A DNA stretch of 10,604 nucleotides from assembly GCA_046765875.1 (NCBI GenBank), contig JBKPSJ010000325.1:1-10604 (forward strand), read 5' to 3'. A program made the position numbers and the translations under genes. Origin of the DNA: DASRHY01 sp046765875. Its GTDB lineage: Bacteria; Actinomycetota; Actinomycetes; Propionibacteriales; Kribbellaceae. Numbering within the stretch: position 1 is the stretch's first letter; each line of letters starts with the position of its first letter. The notes under the pieces were generated by a model that saw nothing but the letters and a program-made list of their open reading frames with translations, was not told the origin of the DNA and did not search any database. Positions 1-6,482 of the stretch are shown piece after piece.

Positions 1-1212
1 GCTCTACTGTGCCTCGCCATCGCGCTGCCTGCCGTGGCGGTGCGCGTGGCCGGCACCGAGTTGCCGCCACTGGTCGCGCTGGTGCTGTTCGGTGCCGGCG
101 TGGTCGCGGCGTCGTTCGTCCTGGCCTGGGCGGCCGAGGCGGCCGAGATGGACATCTCCGGCGGTCTGGCGATAGCGCTACTGGCCCTGATCGCCGTTCT
201 GCCGGAGTATGCGGTCGACCTGTACTTCGCGCACACCGCCGGCAGCAACCCGGCGTATGTGTCCTATGCGGCCGCCAACATGACCGGCTCGAACCGTTTG
301 CTGCTCGGCCTCGGCTGGTCGGTTGTCGTGCTGCTCGCCCTGCTGGTGGCACGCCGTCGTACCGGCCGGACCATCCGCGCACTCGTCCTCGACGGCGGGT
401 ACCGGCGTGAGCTCGGCTTCCTCGCGATCGCGGCGGTAGTGGCATTCACGATCCCGCTCAGCGGCCAGATCCACCTGGCGCTGGGTCTCGGCCTGCTCGC
501 GTTCTTCGGGTACTACCTGTGGCGGGTCGCGGTGGCCGACCGCGACCACGAGCCCGAACTGGTCGGCCCGGCGGCCCGGATCGGCGCGCTGCCGGCGGCC
601 CGGCGGCGGACGATCGTGACGTCGATGTTCGTCGGTGCCGCGCTGACGATCCTGGCCTGCGCCCAGCCGTTCGCGGAGTCGCTGGTCGCCAGCGGCGAGG
701 CGCTCGGCGTCGACCGGTTCCTGCTGGTCCAATGGCTGGCGCCGCTGGCCTCGGAGGCACCGGAACTGATCGTCGCGGTGCTGTTCGCGCTGCGCGGCAA
801 CGGCCCGGCCGCGCTCGGTCTGCTGATCTCGGCAAAAGTCAACCAGTGGACGTTGCTGATCGGCAGCCTCCCGGTCGCATACGTGCTCGGGGGCGGCTCG
901 GCCGCGCTGCCGCTCGACGGCCGGCAGACCGAGGAGGTGCTGCTGACGGCCGCGCAGACCCTGCTCGGCGTTGCCGCACTGCTCGCGCTGCGGTTCCCGC
1001 GCCGGGCGGCTTGGACACTGCTCGGCCTGTTCCTGGTCCAGTTCGCGATCCCGGGACAGCATGGCCGGTACCTGCTGTCCGCGCTGTACATCGTGCTGGC
1101 GGTCGGCGCACTCATCCGCAACCGGCACGCGATCCTGCCCATCTTGGCCGCGCCGTTCCGAGGTACCGGCGCCGCCGAGCCGGTGCGCGAGCGCGAACTG
1201 GTCGACGCCTAA
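1..1212 (+). CDS. Sodium/calcium exchanger-like (CaCA family) membrane protein, 5' truncated
   Basis: An integral membrane cation antiporter, probably exchanging Na+ or H+ for another cation. The reading frame is open from base 1, so the true start lies left of the window; the first internal GTG is at 34. About ten hydrophobic segments are visible. Numbering from the GTG at 34, an alpha-1 repeat has LPE at 56-58 and ANMTGSN at 81-87, matching the family's PE and GN..GSN signature. The second repeat has SEAPE at 240-244, but its GN..GSN part is replaced by SAKVN at 266-270, with Lys268 where Asn is expected. A basic cytoplasmic loop (about 168-193) separates the two halves, as the family's duplicated topology predicts. 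The C-terminal tail is short and hydrophilic. The stop overlaps the stop of the convergent WhiB-like gene by 4 bases. The family call is fairly sure; the transported ion cannot be told. Confidence 0.75.
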   Translation, partial: ALLCLAIALPAVAVRVAGTELPPLVALVLFGAGVVAASFVLAWAAEAAEMDISGGLAIALLALIAVLPEYAVDLYFAHTAGSNPAYVSYAAANMTGSNRLLLGLGWSVVVLLALLVARRRTGRTIRALVLDGGYRRELGFLAIAAVVAFTIPLSGQIHLALGLGLLAFFGYYLWRVAVADRDHEPELVGPAARIGALPAARRRTIVTSMFVGAALTILACAQPFAESLVASGEALGVDRFLLVQWLAPLASEAPELIVAVLFALRGNGPAALGLLISAKVNQWTLLIGSLPVAYVLGGGSAALPLDGRQTEEVLLTAAQTLLGVAALLALRFPRRAAWTLLGLFLVQFAIPGQHGRYLLSALYIVLAVGALIRNRHAILPILAAPFRGTGAAEPVRERELVDA

Positions 1213-1487
1213 CCTGCGAGCCGCTGGGGCACCGGACCCGGGCGCCCGCGGCGGCGTCCGTTGAGCCATCTCTCGCCGGCGGCGGTGCCGGTGAACTGGA
1301 TCCGGCGGGCCCATTGCCGGCAGTCCTCGAGCACCGGGCAGCGGGTCAGGCACACCGCTGCCGCGCGGCGTTGCTGCCACTGTTCGGCTGACTCGTCGTA
1401 CGCCGGCGCGGACCCTATGCAGGCAGCCCGATCCATCCACCGGTCCCGCGGATCGACGATCACCGACAGCCGTGAACTCCTCATCAT
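1209..1487 (-). CDS. WhiB-like Fe-S protein with non-canonical C-x3-C spacing and AT-hook-like tail
   Basis: A 92-residue protein resembling WhiB-family regulators, which bind a [4Fe-4S] cluster through four cysteines and act with sigma factors at promoters. The start is the ATG at 1487, immediately followed by a second ATG, with ACGAGG eight bases upstream; the longer open frame has no such support. Cysteines are at 23, 46, 50 and 56. The stretch VCLTRCPVLEDC has C-x3-C-x5-C, whereas the family norm is C-x2-C-x5-C; I checked this codon by codon. The usual GVWGG turn is absent, replaced by GTAAGERW (68-74 plus flank). The tail NGRRRGRPGP contains an RGRP core (80-83) like the AT-hook of WhiB7. 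It lies 68 bases downstream of the acetyltransferase gene on the same strand, so it may be read from that operon. Target genes are unknown. It could be a diverged or specialised Wbl. Confidence 0.8.
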   Translation of the reverse strand: MMRSSRLSVIVDPRDRWMDRAACIGSAPAYDESAEQWQQRRAAAVCLTRCPVLEDCRQWARRIQFTGTAAGERWLNGRRRGRPGPVPQRLAG

Positions 1488-1555
1488 GCTGTAAGCCTCG
1501 TTGACGCACGTTGCCACCGAAGGTCGGCCGTGTTTCCGGCATGCAACGCCGCGAG

Positions 1556-2059
1556 CTAGCGGACCATGCGGATCTCCGGTTCGCCGAAGAAGGTCTCCTC
1601 CTTGCGGGCGCCGTCCGGTACGAACCCGTGCCTGCTGTAGAACGCCCGTGCTCGCGCGTTCGCCTCCAACACCCACAGGATTGCGGGCTGCTTGCCGATG
1701 GCAACATCCAGCAGCCGGTTGGCGAGACCGGTGCCCCACCAGTCCTTGCGTACGTAGATCGCGTACAACTCCAAGGCGGTCCGAATGTCGTGGTCGCGGC
1801 TGATCCCGGGCGCGGCGAATCCGATCACCCGGTCGGCGTCCGCGACCTCGTCGCCACCGGGGTGGATCGCGATCCAGCGTTCGGCGCCGTCCTCCAGCGC
1901 GGTCCGCCAGCGTTCGGCACGCCCGCGTACGTCGACGGCCGCCGCCAGCCGGTCCGGCGCGACGATGCCCTCGTACGCCTCCTGCCAGCAGGCCGCATGA
2001 CAGCGTGCCCCCGCCTCGGCATCGGCAACGACGGCTCGGCGGATCAGCGGCTCAGCCAT
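1556..2059 (-). CDS. GNAT-family N-acetyltransferase
   Basis: A 167-residue protein of the GCN5-related acetyltransferase fold, which transfers acetyl from acetyl-CoA to an amine. Motif A is clear: LELYAIYV (97-104) forms the beta-4 strand and WWGTGLANRLL (107-117) the CoA pyrophosphate-binding turn (Q/R-x-x-G-x-G/A type). Motif B is visible as LWVLEANARARAFY (128-141), with the Tyr that commonly acts as general acid at 141, followed by SRHGFVPDG. Length is normal for a single-domain GNAT. The ATG at 2059 is preceded by only a weak GACGGG. The gap from the upstream dehydrogenase stop is 23 bases, so the two are probably co-transcribed. The substrate cannot be predicted. Confidence 0.88.
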   Translation of the reverse strand: MAEPLIRRAVVADAEAGARCHAACWQEAYEGIVAPDRLAAAVDVRGRAERWRTALEDGAERWIAIHPGGDEVADADRVIGFAAPGISRDHDIRTALELYAIYVRKDWWGTGLANRLLDVAIGKQPAILWVLEANARARAFYSRHGFVPDGARKEETFFGEPEIRMVR

Positions 2060-2082
2060 CCCGTCAGTATCGGCCCGCCGGG

Positions 2083-3051
2083 CTAGACGGTGAAGACGAT
2101 CTTGCCGAACACGTGGCCGTCGTTCATCGCGGCGAACCCGTCGCGCGCCTGCGAAAGCGGCAGCGTCTTGTCGACGACCGGCCGGACCCCGCTGTTGTCA
2201 AGGAACGACAGCAGCCCGGCCAATTCGGCCCGCGTACCCATCGTCGAACCCTGCACCCGCAACTGCAGGAAGAAGATCCGGTTCAGCTCGGCCGACTTCG
2301 GCGCCTGGCCGCTGGTGGCACCGCAGATCACCAGGGTTCCGCCCGGCCGCAGCGACTTGCACGAGTGCGACCAGGTCGCCTGGCCGACCGTCTCCATCAC
2401 CGCGTCGACGCGTTCGGGCAGCCGCGCGCCGGACTCGAAGACCTGGTGCGCGCCGAGTCCGACCGCCCGGTCCCGCTTGGCCTCGTCCCGGCTGGTCGCC
2501 CAGACCCGGAACCCGGCCGCCCGTGCCAGCGCGATCAGCGCCGTCGCGACCCCGCCGCCGGCGCCCTGCACCAGCACCGTGTTGCCCGGCTTCAGCCCGC
2601 TCTGCGTGAACAGCATCCGATACGCCGTCAGCCAGGCGGTCGGCAGGCAGGCGGACTCCTCGAACGACAGCCCGGCCGGTTTCGGCACCACGTTCTGCGC
2701 GGGTACGGCGACCCGCTCGGCCAGCGCACCCTGGAACCGCTCGCTGAGCAACGACCGGCGCGGGTCGAGCGTCTCGTCACCGCGCCAGGCGGGATCCGAG
2801 ATGACCGAGTGCACGACCACCTCGTTGCCGTCGGCATCGAGTCCGGCTGCGTCACAGCCGAGGATCATCGGCAGCTTGTCCTCGCCCAGCCCGACACCCT
2901 TGAGCGACCACAGGTCATGATGGTTCAGCGCCGACGCCTTCACGTCGACAACCACCCACCCGTCGGGCACTGCCGGCTCCGGCCGCTCCCCCACCTCGAG
3001 CACGCTCAGCGGATCCTCGGCGGAGAACTTGCTCACAAACGCAGCCAGCAT
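2083..3051 (-). CDS. MDR-superfamily NADP-dependent dehydrogenase/quinone reductase, zinc ligands absent
   Basis: A 322-residue medium-chain dehydrogenase/reductase. The N-terminal GroES-like part has LNHHDLW (42-48), and the nucleotide-binding Rossmann fold starts at VLVQGAGGGVAT (159-170). The stretch WATSRDEAK (184-192), with Ser-Arg after beta-2, suggests NADPH. Zinc-dependent relatives have a GHE catalytic motif and four closely spaced structural cysteines. Here GCDAAG (65-70) stands in for GHE and the structural-zinc lobe (about 81-105) has no cysteine, so a zinc-independent quinone oxidoreductase or enoyl-reductase-like activity is more likely than a true alcohol dehydrogenase. The ATG at 3051 has AGGGTGGG upstream. 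It is the first gene of a likely operon with the acetyltransferase and perhaps the WhiB-like gene. The substrate is unknown. Confidence 0.87.
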   Translation of the reverse strand: MLAAFVSKFSAEDPLSVLEVGERPEPAVPDGWVVVDVKASALNHHDLWSLKGVGLGEDKLPMILGCDAAGLDADGNEVVVHSVISDPAWRGDETLDPRRSLLSERFQGALAERVAVPAQNVVPKPAGLSFEESACLPTAWLTAYRMLFTQSGLKPGNTVLVQGAGGGVATALIALARAAGFRVWATSRDEAKRDRAVGLGAHQVFESGARLPERVDAVMETVGQATWSHSCKSLRPGGTLVICGATSGQAPKSAELNRIFFLQLRVQGSTMGTRAELAGLLSFLDNSGVRPVVDKTLPLSQARDGFAAMNDGHVFGKIVFTV

Positions 3052-3125
3052 GCGCCCACCCTAGGCCCACCCACCCGCACCGGTCAGTGTCAAGCGTCAC
3101 TGCGCCCGATCGGCAGAGGGTGTGG

Positions 3126-4349
3126 TCAGGCGCGGGCTACGTTGTCGCGGCGGGCGGCGGTGGCGACCGCTGCGGCTACGGCGGGGGCTACGCGCGCGTC
3201 GAAGGGTGACGGGATCACGTAGTCGGGGCGCAGCTCGGACGACGGGATCAGGTCCGCCAGTGCCTCGGCCGCGGCCAGCTTCATCGCCTCGGTGATGCGC
3301 GACGCATCGACGTCGAGCGCGCCGCGGAAGATGCCCGGGAACGCCAGCACGTTGTTGATCTGGTTCGGGAAGTCCGAGCGACCGGTGGCAACCACGGCGG
3401 CGTACCGGTGCGCGATGTCCGGGTGGACCTCAGGGTTCGGGTTGGCCAGCGCGAAGATGATCGCGTCGTCGGCCATCCGCCCCATCGCGTCCTCCGGCAC
3501 CGTACCGCCGGAGACGCCGAGGAACAGGTCCGCACCGTCGAGCGCGTCGGTGAGCCGGCCGGACAGCCCGCCGGTGTTGGTGTCCTTGGCCAGCGAAAGT
3601 TTGACCGGGTTCAGATCGGCGCGGTCGCGCGACAGCACACCCTTGCTGTCGACAACGGTCAGATCGCCAACCCCTGCAGCGAGCAGGATCCGCGCGCAGG
3701 CGACGCCCGCGGCGCCAGCGCCGGATATCACCACGCGGATGTCCTCGATCCGCTTGCCGGTGACCCGCAACGCGTTGCGGAGCGCGGCGAGCACTACGAC
3801 GGCCGTACCGTGCTGGTCGTCGTGGAAGACGGGGATGTCGAGGCGCTCCCTGAGCCGGCGCTCGATCTCGAAGCACCGCGGCGCGGAGATGTCCTCCAGG
3901 TTGATCCCGCCGAAGGTCGGCGCAAGCCGGACGACGGTCTCGACGATCTCGTCGGTGTCGGTGCAGTCCAGGGCGACCGGGATCGCGTCGACACCGCCGA
4001 ACTCCTTGAACAGCAGGGCCTTGCCCTCCATCACCGGCAACGACGCCGCCGGGCCGATGTCGCCAAGACCGAGTACCGCGGTGCCATCGGTGACGACGGC
4101 AACGGTATTTGCCTTCCAGGTGTAACGGCGTACGAGCGACGGGTGCTCGGCGATCGCGGTGCACACCCGGGCGACGCCGGGCGTGTAGGCCTTGGACAGG
4201 TCGGCGGTGTTGCGCAACGGGACCGACGACACCACATCGATCTTGCCGCCGGCGTGCAGGTCGAAGACCGGGTCGCCGGCGTACGTATCGGCCGGGTCCT
4301 GGTCCTCCCCTGTCACAGACGTCACGGACGGGAATGCTTCGGCAGCCAT
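3126..4349 (-). CDS. NAD(P)-dependent malic enzyme, short form
   Basis: A 407-residue malic enzyme that oxidatively decarboxylates L-malate to pyruvate in the cytoplasm, linking the TCA cycle to pyruvate. Catalytic features are intact: the Tyr of AYTPGV (Tyr55), Lys110 in MEGKALLFKEF, metal ligands in INLEDI (Glu152, Asp153) and HDDQH (Asp178), and a dinucleotide-binding GAGAAG at 210-215. Asp234 at the end of the second strand (VVDSKG) suggests NAD preference. ANPNPE (302-307) and FPNQINN (327-333) are the usual C-terminal active-site segments. Length matches bacterial forms that lack the phosphotransacetylase domain of MaeB. The ATG at 4349 has no convincing ribosome binding site; AGAGGA lies 17 bases upstream. 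It diverges from the amino acid importer across about 250 bases. Family certain; cofactor inferred. Confidence 0.95.
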   Translation of the reverse strand: MAAEAFPSVTSVTGEDQDPADTYAGDPVFDLHAGGKIDVVSSVPLRNTADLSKAYTPGVARVCTAIAEHPSLVRRYTWKANTVAVVTDGTAVLGLGDIGPAASLPVMEGKALLFKEFGGVDAIPVALDCTDTDEIVETVVRLAPTFGGINLEDISAPRCFEIERRLRERLDIPVFHDDQHGTAVVVLAALRNALRVTGKRIEDIRVVISGAGAAGVACARILLAAGVGDLTVVDSKGVLSRDRADLNPVKLSLAKDTNTGGLSGRLTDALDGADLFLGVSGGTVPEDAMGRMADDAIIFALANPNPEVHPDIAHRYAAVVATGRSDFPNQINNVLAFPGIFRGALDVDASRITEAMKLAAAEALADLIPSSELRPDYVIPSPFDARVAPAVAAAVATAARRDNVARA

Positions 4350-4431
4350 GAGTGACCCAACACATCCTCTCTGGGAGTTCCGGTGTACTGGCGGCGGTCT
4401 CTAGGATGCGAGCCATCACCGCGTCGCTACT

Positions 4432-4453
4432 CGGGGGTCACCCGTGGCCCCCG
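4432..4453. repeat. 22-bp GC-rich inverted repeat in the malic enzyme/importer divergent region
   Basis: The arms CGGGGGTCAC and GTGGCCCCCG flank CC and are complementary except for one T/G pair, which would still pair as a wobble in a rightward transcript. No T-run follows, so an intrinsic terminator is unlikely. It sits 83 bases before the malic enzyme start and about 145 before the lipoprotein start, so an operator for one or both genes is possible. The function is inferred from position only. Confidence 0.45.
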
Positions 4454-4547
4454 ATTGAACCACAGGAGGCAGTGGTCTGGTGTGGGCCCGCTCACATGAC
4501 GATCGGGTTTCCTTTGACCTACCTGCGGACCAAGTGCCCTCCTCTGT

Positions 4548-4572
4548 GTCAGGATGCGGGTCAGGATGCGGG
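4548..4572 (+). repeat. Tandem 12-bp direct repeat upstream of the importer operon
   Basis: GTCAGGATGCGG occurs at 4548-4559 and again at 4560-4571, followed by one more G. GTCAGG recurs at 4585-4590 inside the adjacent hairpin. A related AGGATGCG is also at 4403-4410. The repeat ends immediately before the inverted repeat that precedes the lipoprotein start. It may be a regulator site or a small replication-slippage duplication. Confidence 0.6.
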
Positions 4573-4589
4573 CTGACAGCCCCTGTCAG
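4573..4589 (+). promoter_or_regulatory. Perfect 7-bp-arm inverted repeat overlapping the importer ribosome binding site
   Basis: CTGACAG and CTGTCAG are separated by CCC. The last base of the right arm is the first base of the GGGAGG ribosome binding site (4589-4594) of the lipoprotein gene. As RNA it would fold into a small hairpin that could limit ribosome access; as DNA it could be a repressor operator. The dyad is seen directly, its role is inferred. Confidence 0.45.
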
Positions 4590-4598
4590 GGAGGTTCG

Positions 4599-5504
4599 AT
4601 GATGTTCCGACGTACCACGATCGCGCTGTCCGGTGCCCTGCTCCTCGCGGTGGCCGGCTGCGGATCAAACTCGTTGTCAGGCAGCGGCTCGTCGAGCAGC
4701 GCGCCGCCGAGTAGCGCACCCACATCGTCGGCTTCCGCCCAGCCGGACCTGAAGTCCAAGCTGCCGGCGAAGATCGCCTCGGCAGGCAAGATCGTCGTCG
4801 GCGTCGACGCGACGTACCCGCCGAACGAGTTCCTGCAGGGCGGTACGACTGTCGTCGGCATGGACGTCGACCTGTTCAACGCGGTCGCTCAGAAGTTCGG
4901 CGTCACCGTCCAGTGGCAGCCGGCATTGTTCGACACGATCATCACTGGCGTCCAGGGTGGCAAGTACGACGTCGGCGTATCGTCGTTCACCATCAACCCC
5001 ACGCGCAAGCAGCAGGTCAACATGGTGAGCTACTTCAACGCCGGCACCCTCTGGGCCACGGCGAAGGGCAACCCGAAGGGCGTCAACGCGGACGATCCGT
5101 GCGGCAAGACGATCGCCGTACAGAAGGGCACCACCCAGCTCGACGACCTGACCGCGCGGGGGAAGAAGTGCACCACCGCCGGCAAGCCGAACATCAACAT
5201 GCTCATCCGGGAGAAGCAGGACCAGGCGACCGCCGACCTGGTCAGCGGTAAGGCCGACGCGATGCTCGCCGACTCGCCCGTCGTGCTGTACGCCATCCAG
5301 AAGGCGGGCGGCAAGATCGAGCAGCTCGGCCAGATCTACGACTCGGCGCCGTACGGCTATGTGATCCCGAAGAGCGAGACTGCGTTCGCGCAGGCCATCG
5401 TCGAGGCGTTGAATCAGCTCGCGACCGACGGCACGTACAAGAGCGCACTCGCGAAGTGGAACAACAGCTCGGGCGCGATCAGCACTTTCGCCGTCAACCC
5501 CTGA
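4599..5504 (+). CDS. Polar amino acid ABC transporter, substrate-binding lipoprotein (SBP family 3)
   Basis: A 301-residue extracytoplasmic binding protein that captures an amino acid and delivers it to the downstream permease. The N-terminus is a lipoprotein signal: MMFRRTT, a hydrophobic core, then lipobox AVAGC with Cys21 as the lipidated residue. A Ser/Pro/Ala linker (about 23-49) tethers it to the membrane. The folded part begins near 51 with GKIVVGVD and GMDVDLFNAVA (87-97). FTINPTRKQQ (130-139) carries the Arg136 expected to hold the substrate carboxylate, and ADSP (224-227) the Asp225 expected to hold its amino group. Two further cysteines, 168 and 191, could form a disulfide. Starts at 4599 and 4602 are adjacent; GGGAGG at 4589-4594 gives better spacing for 4602. 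First gene of a three-gene importer operon. The exact amino acid is unknown. Confidence 0.93.
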   Translation: MMFRRTTIALSGALLLAVAGCGSNSLSGSGSSSSAPPSSAPTSSASAQPDLKSKLPAKIASAGKIVVGVDATYPPNEFLQGGTTVVGMDVDLFNAVAQKFGVTVQWQPALFDTIITGVQGGKYDVGVSSFTINPTRKQQVNMVSYFNAGTLWATAKGNPKGVNADDPCGKTIAVQKGTTQLDDLTARGKKCTTAGKPNINMLIREKQDQATADLVSGKADAMLADSPVVLYAIQKAGGKIEQLGQIYDSAPYGYVIPKSETAFAQAIVEALNQLATDGTYKSALAKWNNSSGAISTFAVNP

Positions 5505-5519
5505 CATGACCACGGTTCC

Positions 5520-6482
5520 ATGACCACTGTTACCGAACCTCGCCCGGCCGAGCCGGCCACCGACCGGCCGGGCGCGATCCACGCGGTTCCCGTCCGGCAC
5601 CCTGGACGCTGGGTGGCCATCGCCGTCATCGTGGTGCTGGTCGGGATGTTCGTCCACCTAGTGGTGACGAACAAAGCCTTCGAATGGCGTTTTGTCTTCC
5701 AGGCGATGAACCAGAGCCCGGTGATCGAAGGGTTCATCAAGGGCACGCTGCTGGTCACCGCGCTGTCGATGGTGGTCGGCGTGGTCGGCGGCATCATCCT
5801 GGCGGTGATGCGGCTGTCCGACAACTGGATCCTGTCCGGGGTGTCCTGGGTGTTCACCTGGTTCTTCCGCAGCGTGCCGCGCTACATCCTGCTGTTCACG
5901 ATGGGCACGCTCGGCATCCTGTTCCAGCAGGGGATCTCGTTCGGCATCCCATTCGACTGGAAGATCATCGACTGGCTCGGCCTGTCCGGCGACTGGCGGT
6001 TCCTGAACCTCGACGCGAACAAGATCTTCACCGGCCTCGTCGCCGGTGTGATCGGGCTCGGGCTGTCCGAGGCCGCGTATATGGCCGAGATCGCCCGGGC
6101 CGGCCTCCTCAGCGTCGACCGCGGTCAGAGCGAGGCCGCTCAGGCGCTGGGGATGGGCAACGGCAAGGTCATGCGGCGGATCGTACTGCCGCAGGCGATG
6201 CGGGTGATCGTGCCGCCTACTGGCAACGAGACGATCGCGATGCTGAAGGACACCTCGCTGCTGCTCGCAGTGCCGGTGATCAGCGAGCTGTTCTATCAGC
6301 TGCAGTCGATTGGCAGCACGTACTTCAAGACCTTCCCGATCGCCGTCGCGGCGACGCTGTACTACCTGGCCGCGACCAGCGTGCTGATGGTCGGCCAGTA
6401 CTTCCTCGAGCGGCACTTCGGCCGTGGCTTCGGCACGAAGTCCCCGCGGGCTGCCCGCCCGGCCGGCGCCGGAGGTGCCTGA
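5520..6482 (+). CDS. Polar amino acid ABC transporter permease (HisM/GlnP type)
   Basis: A 320-residue inner-membrane permease. A hydrophilic N-terminal tail (1-29) leads into a first membrane helix (about 31-50). The family core starts with a segment like GFIKGTLLVTALSMVVG (71-87). The cytoplasmic EAA loop that docks with the ATPase is SEAAQALGMGNGKVMRRIVLP (204-224), ending in the typical PQAMR-VIVPP. The usual RGTPLL motif reads RSVPRY (117-122) here. At 320 residues it is longer than the roughly 220-residue minimal members because of the N-terminal tail and an insert near 135-168. The ATG at 5520 has no good ribosome binding site; it is 15 bases after the lipoprotein stop and its region contains a 14-base shifted duplicate of the start. 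The stop overlaps the ATPase start (TGATG). Family certain. Confidence 0.93.
   Translation: MTTVTEPRPAEPATDRPGAIHAVPVRHPGRWVAIAVIVVLVGMFVHLVVTNKAFEWRFVFQAMNQSPVIEGFIKGTLLVTALSMVVGVVGGIILAVMRLSDNWILSGVSWVFTWFFRSVPRYILLFTMGTLGILFQQGISFGIPFDWKIIDWLGLSGDWRFLNLDANKIFTGLVAGVIGLGLSEAAYMAEIARAGLLSVDRGQSEAAQALGMGNGKVMRRIVLPQAMRVIVPPTGNETIAMLKDTSLLLAVPVISELFYQLQSIGSTYFKTFPIAVAATLYYLAATSVLMVGQYFLERHFGRGFGTKSPRAARPAGAGGA

Noticed and set aside
178..1707. 509-codon open frame on the minus strand across the exchanger gene
   Set aside because: It is Arg/Gln/Pro-rich low-complexity translation with no domain and overlaps a clear membrane protein and the WhiB-like gene; it is a high-GC shadow frame.
3058..3093. 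TTGACA (minus strand, 3093-3088) with TAGGGT as a dehydrogenase promoter
   Set aside because: The spacing between hexamers is about 24 bases, too long for a normal promoter; no hexamer at 16-18 bases fits.
2005..3222. 405-codon plus-strand frame opposite the dehydrogenase
   Set aside because: Composition is Arg/Pro/Gln-rich with no recognisable motif, while the opposite strand encodes a complete MDR protein.
3408..4355. Long plus-strand frame opposite the malic enzyme
   Set aside because: The malic enzyme has all catalytic motifs; the opposite frame has none and is a shadow.
4402..4407. TAGGAT as a -10 element for the importer operon
   Set aside because: No -35 at the right distance, and it would give a leader of nearly 190 bases; the same AGGATGCG word recurs in the tandem repeat, so it may be something else.
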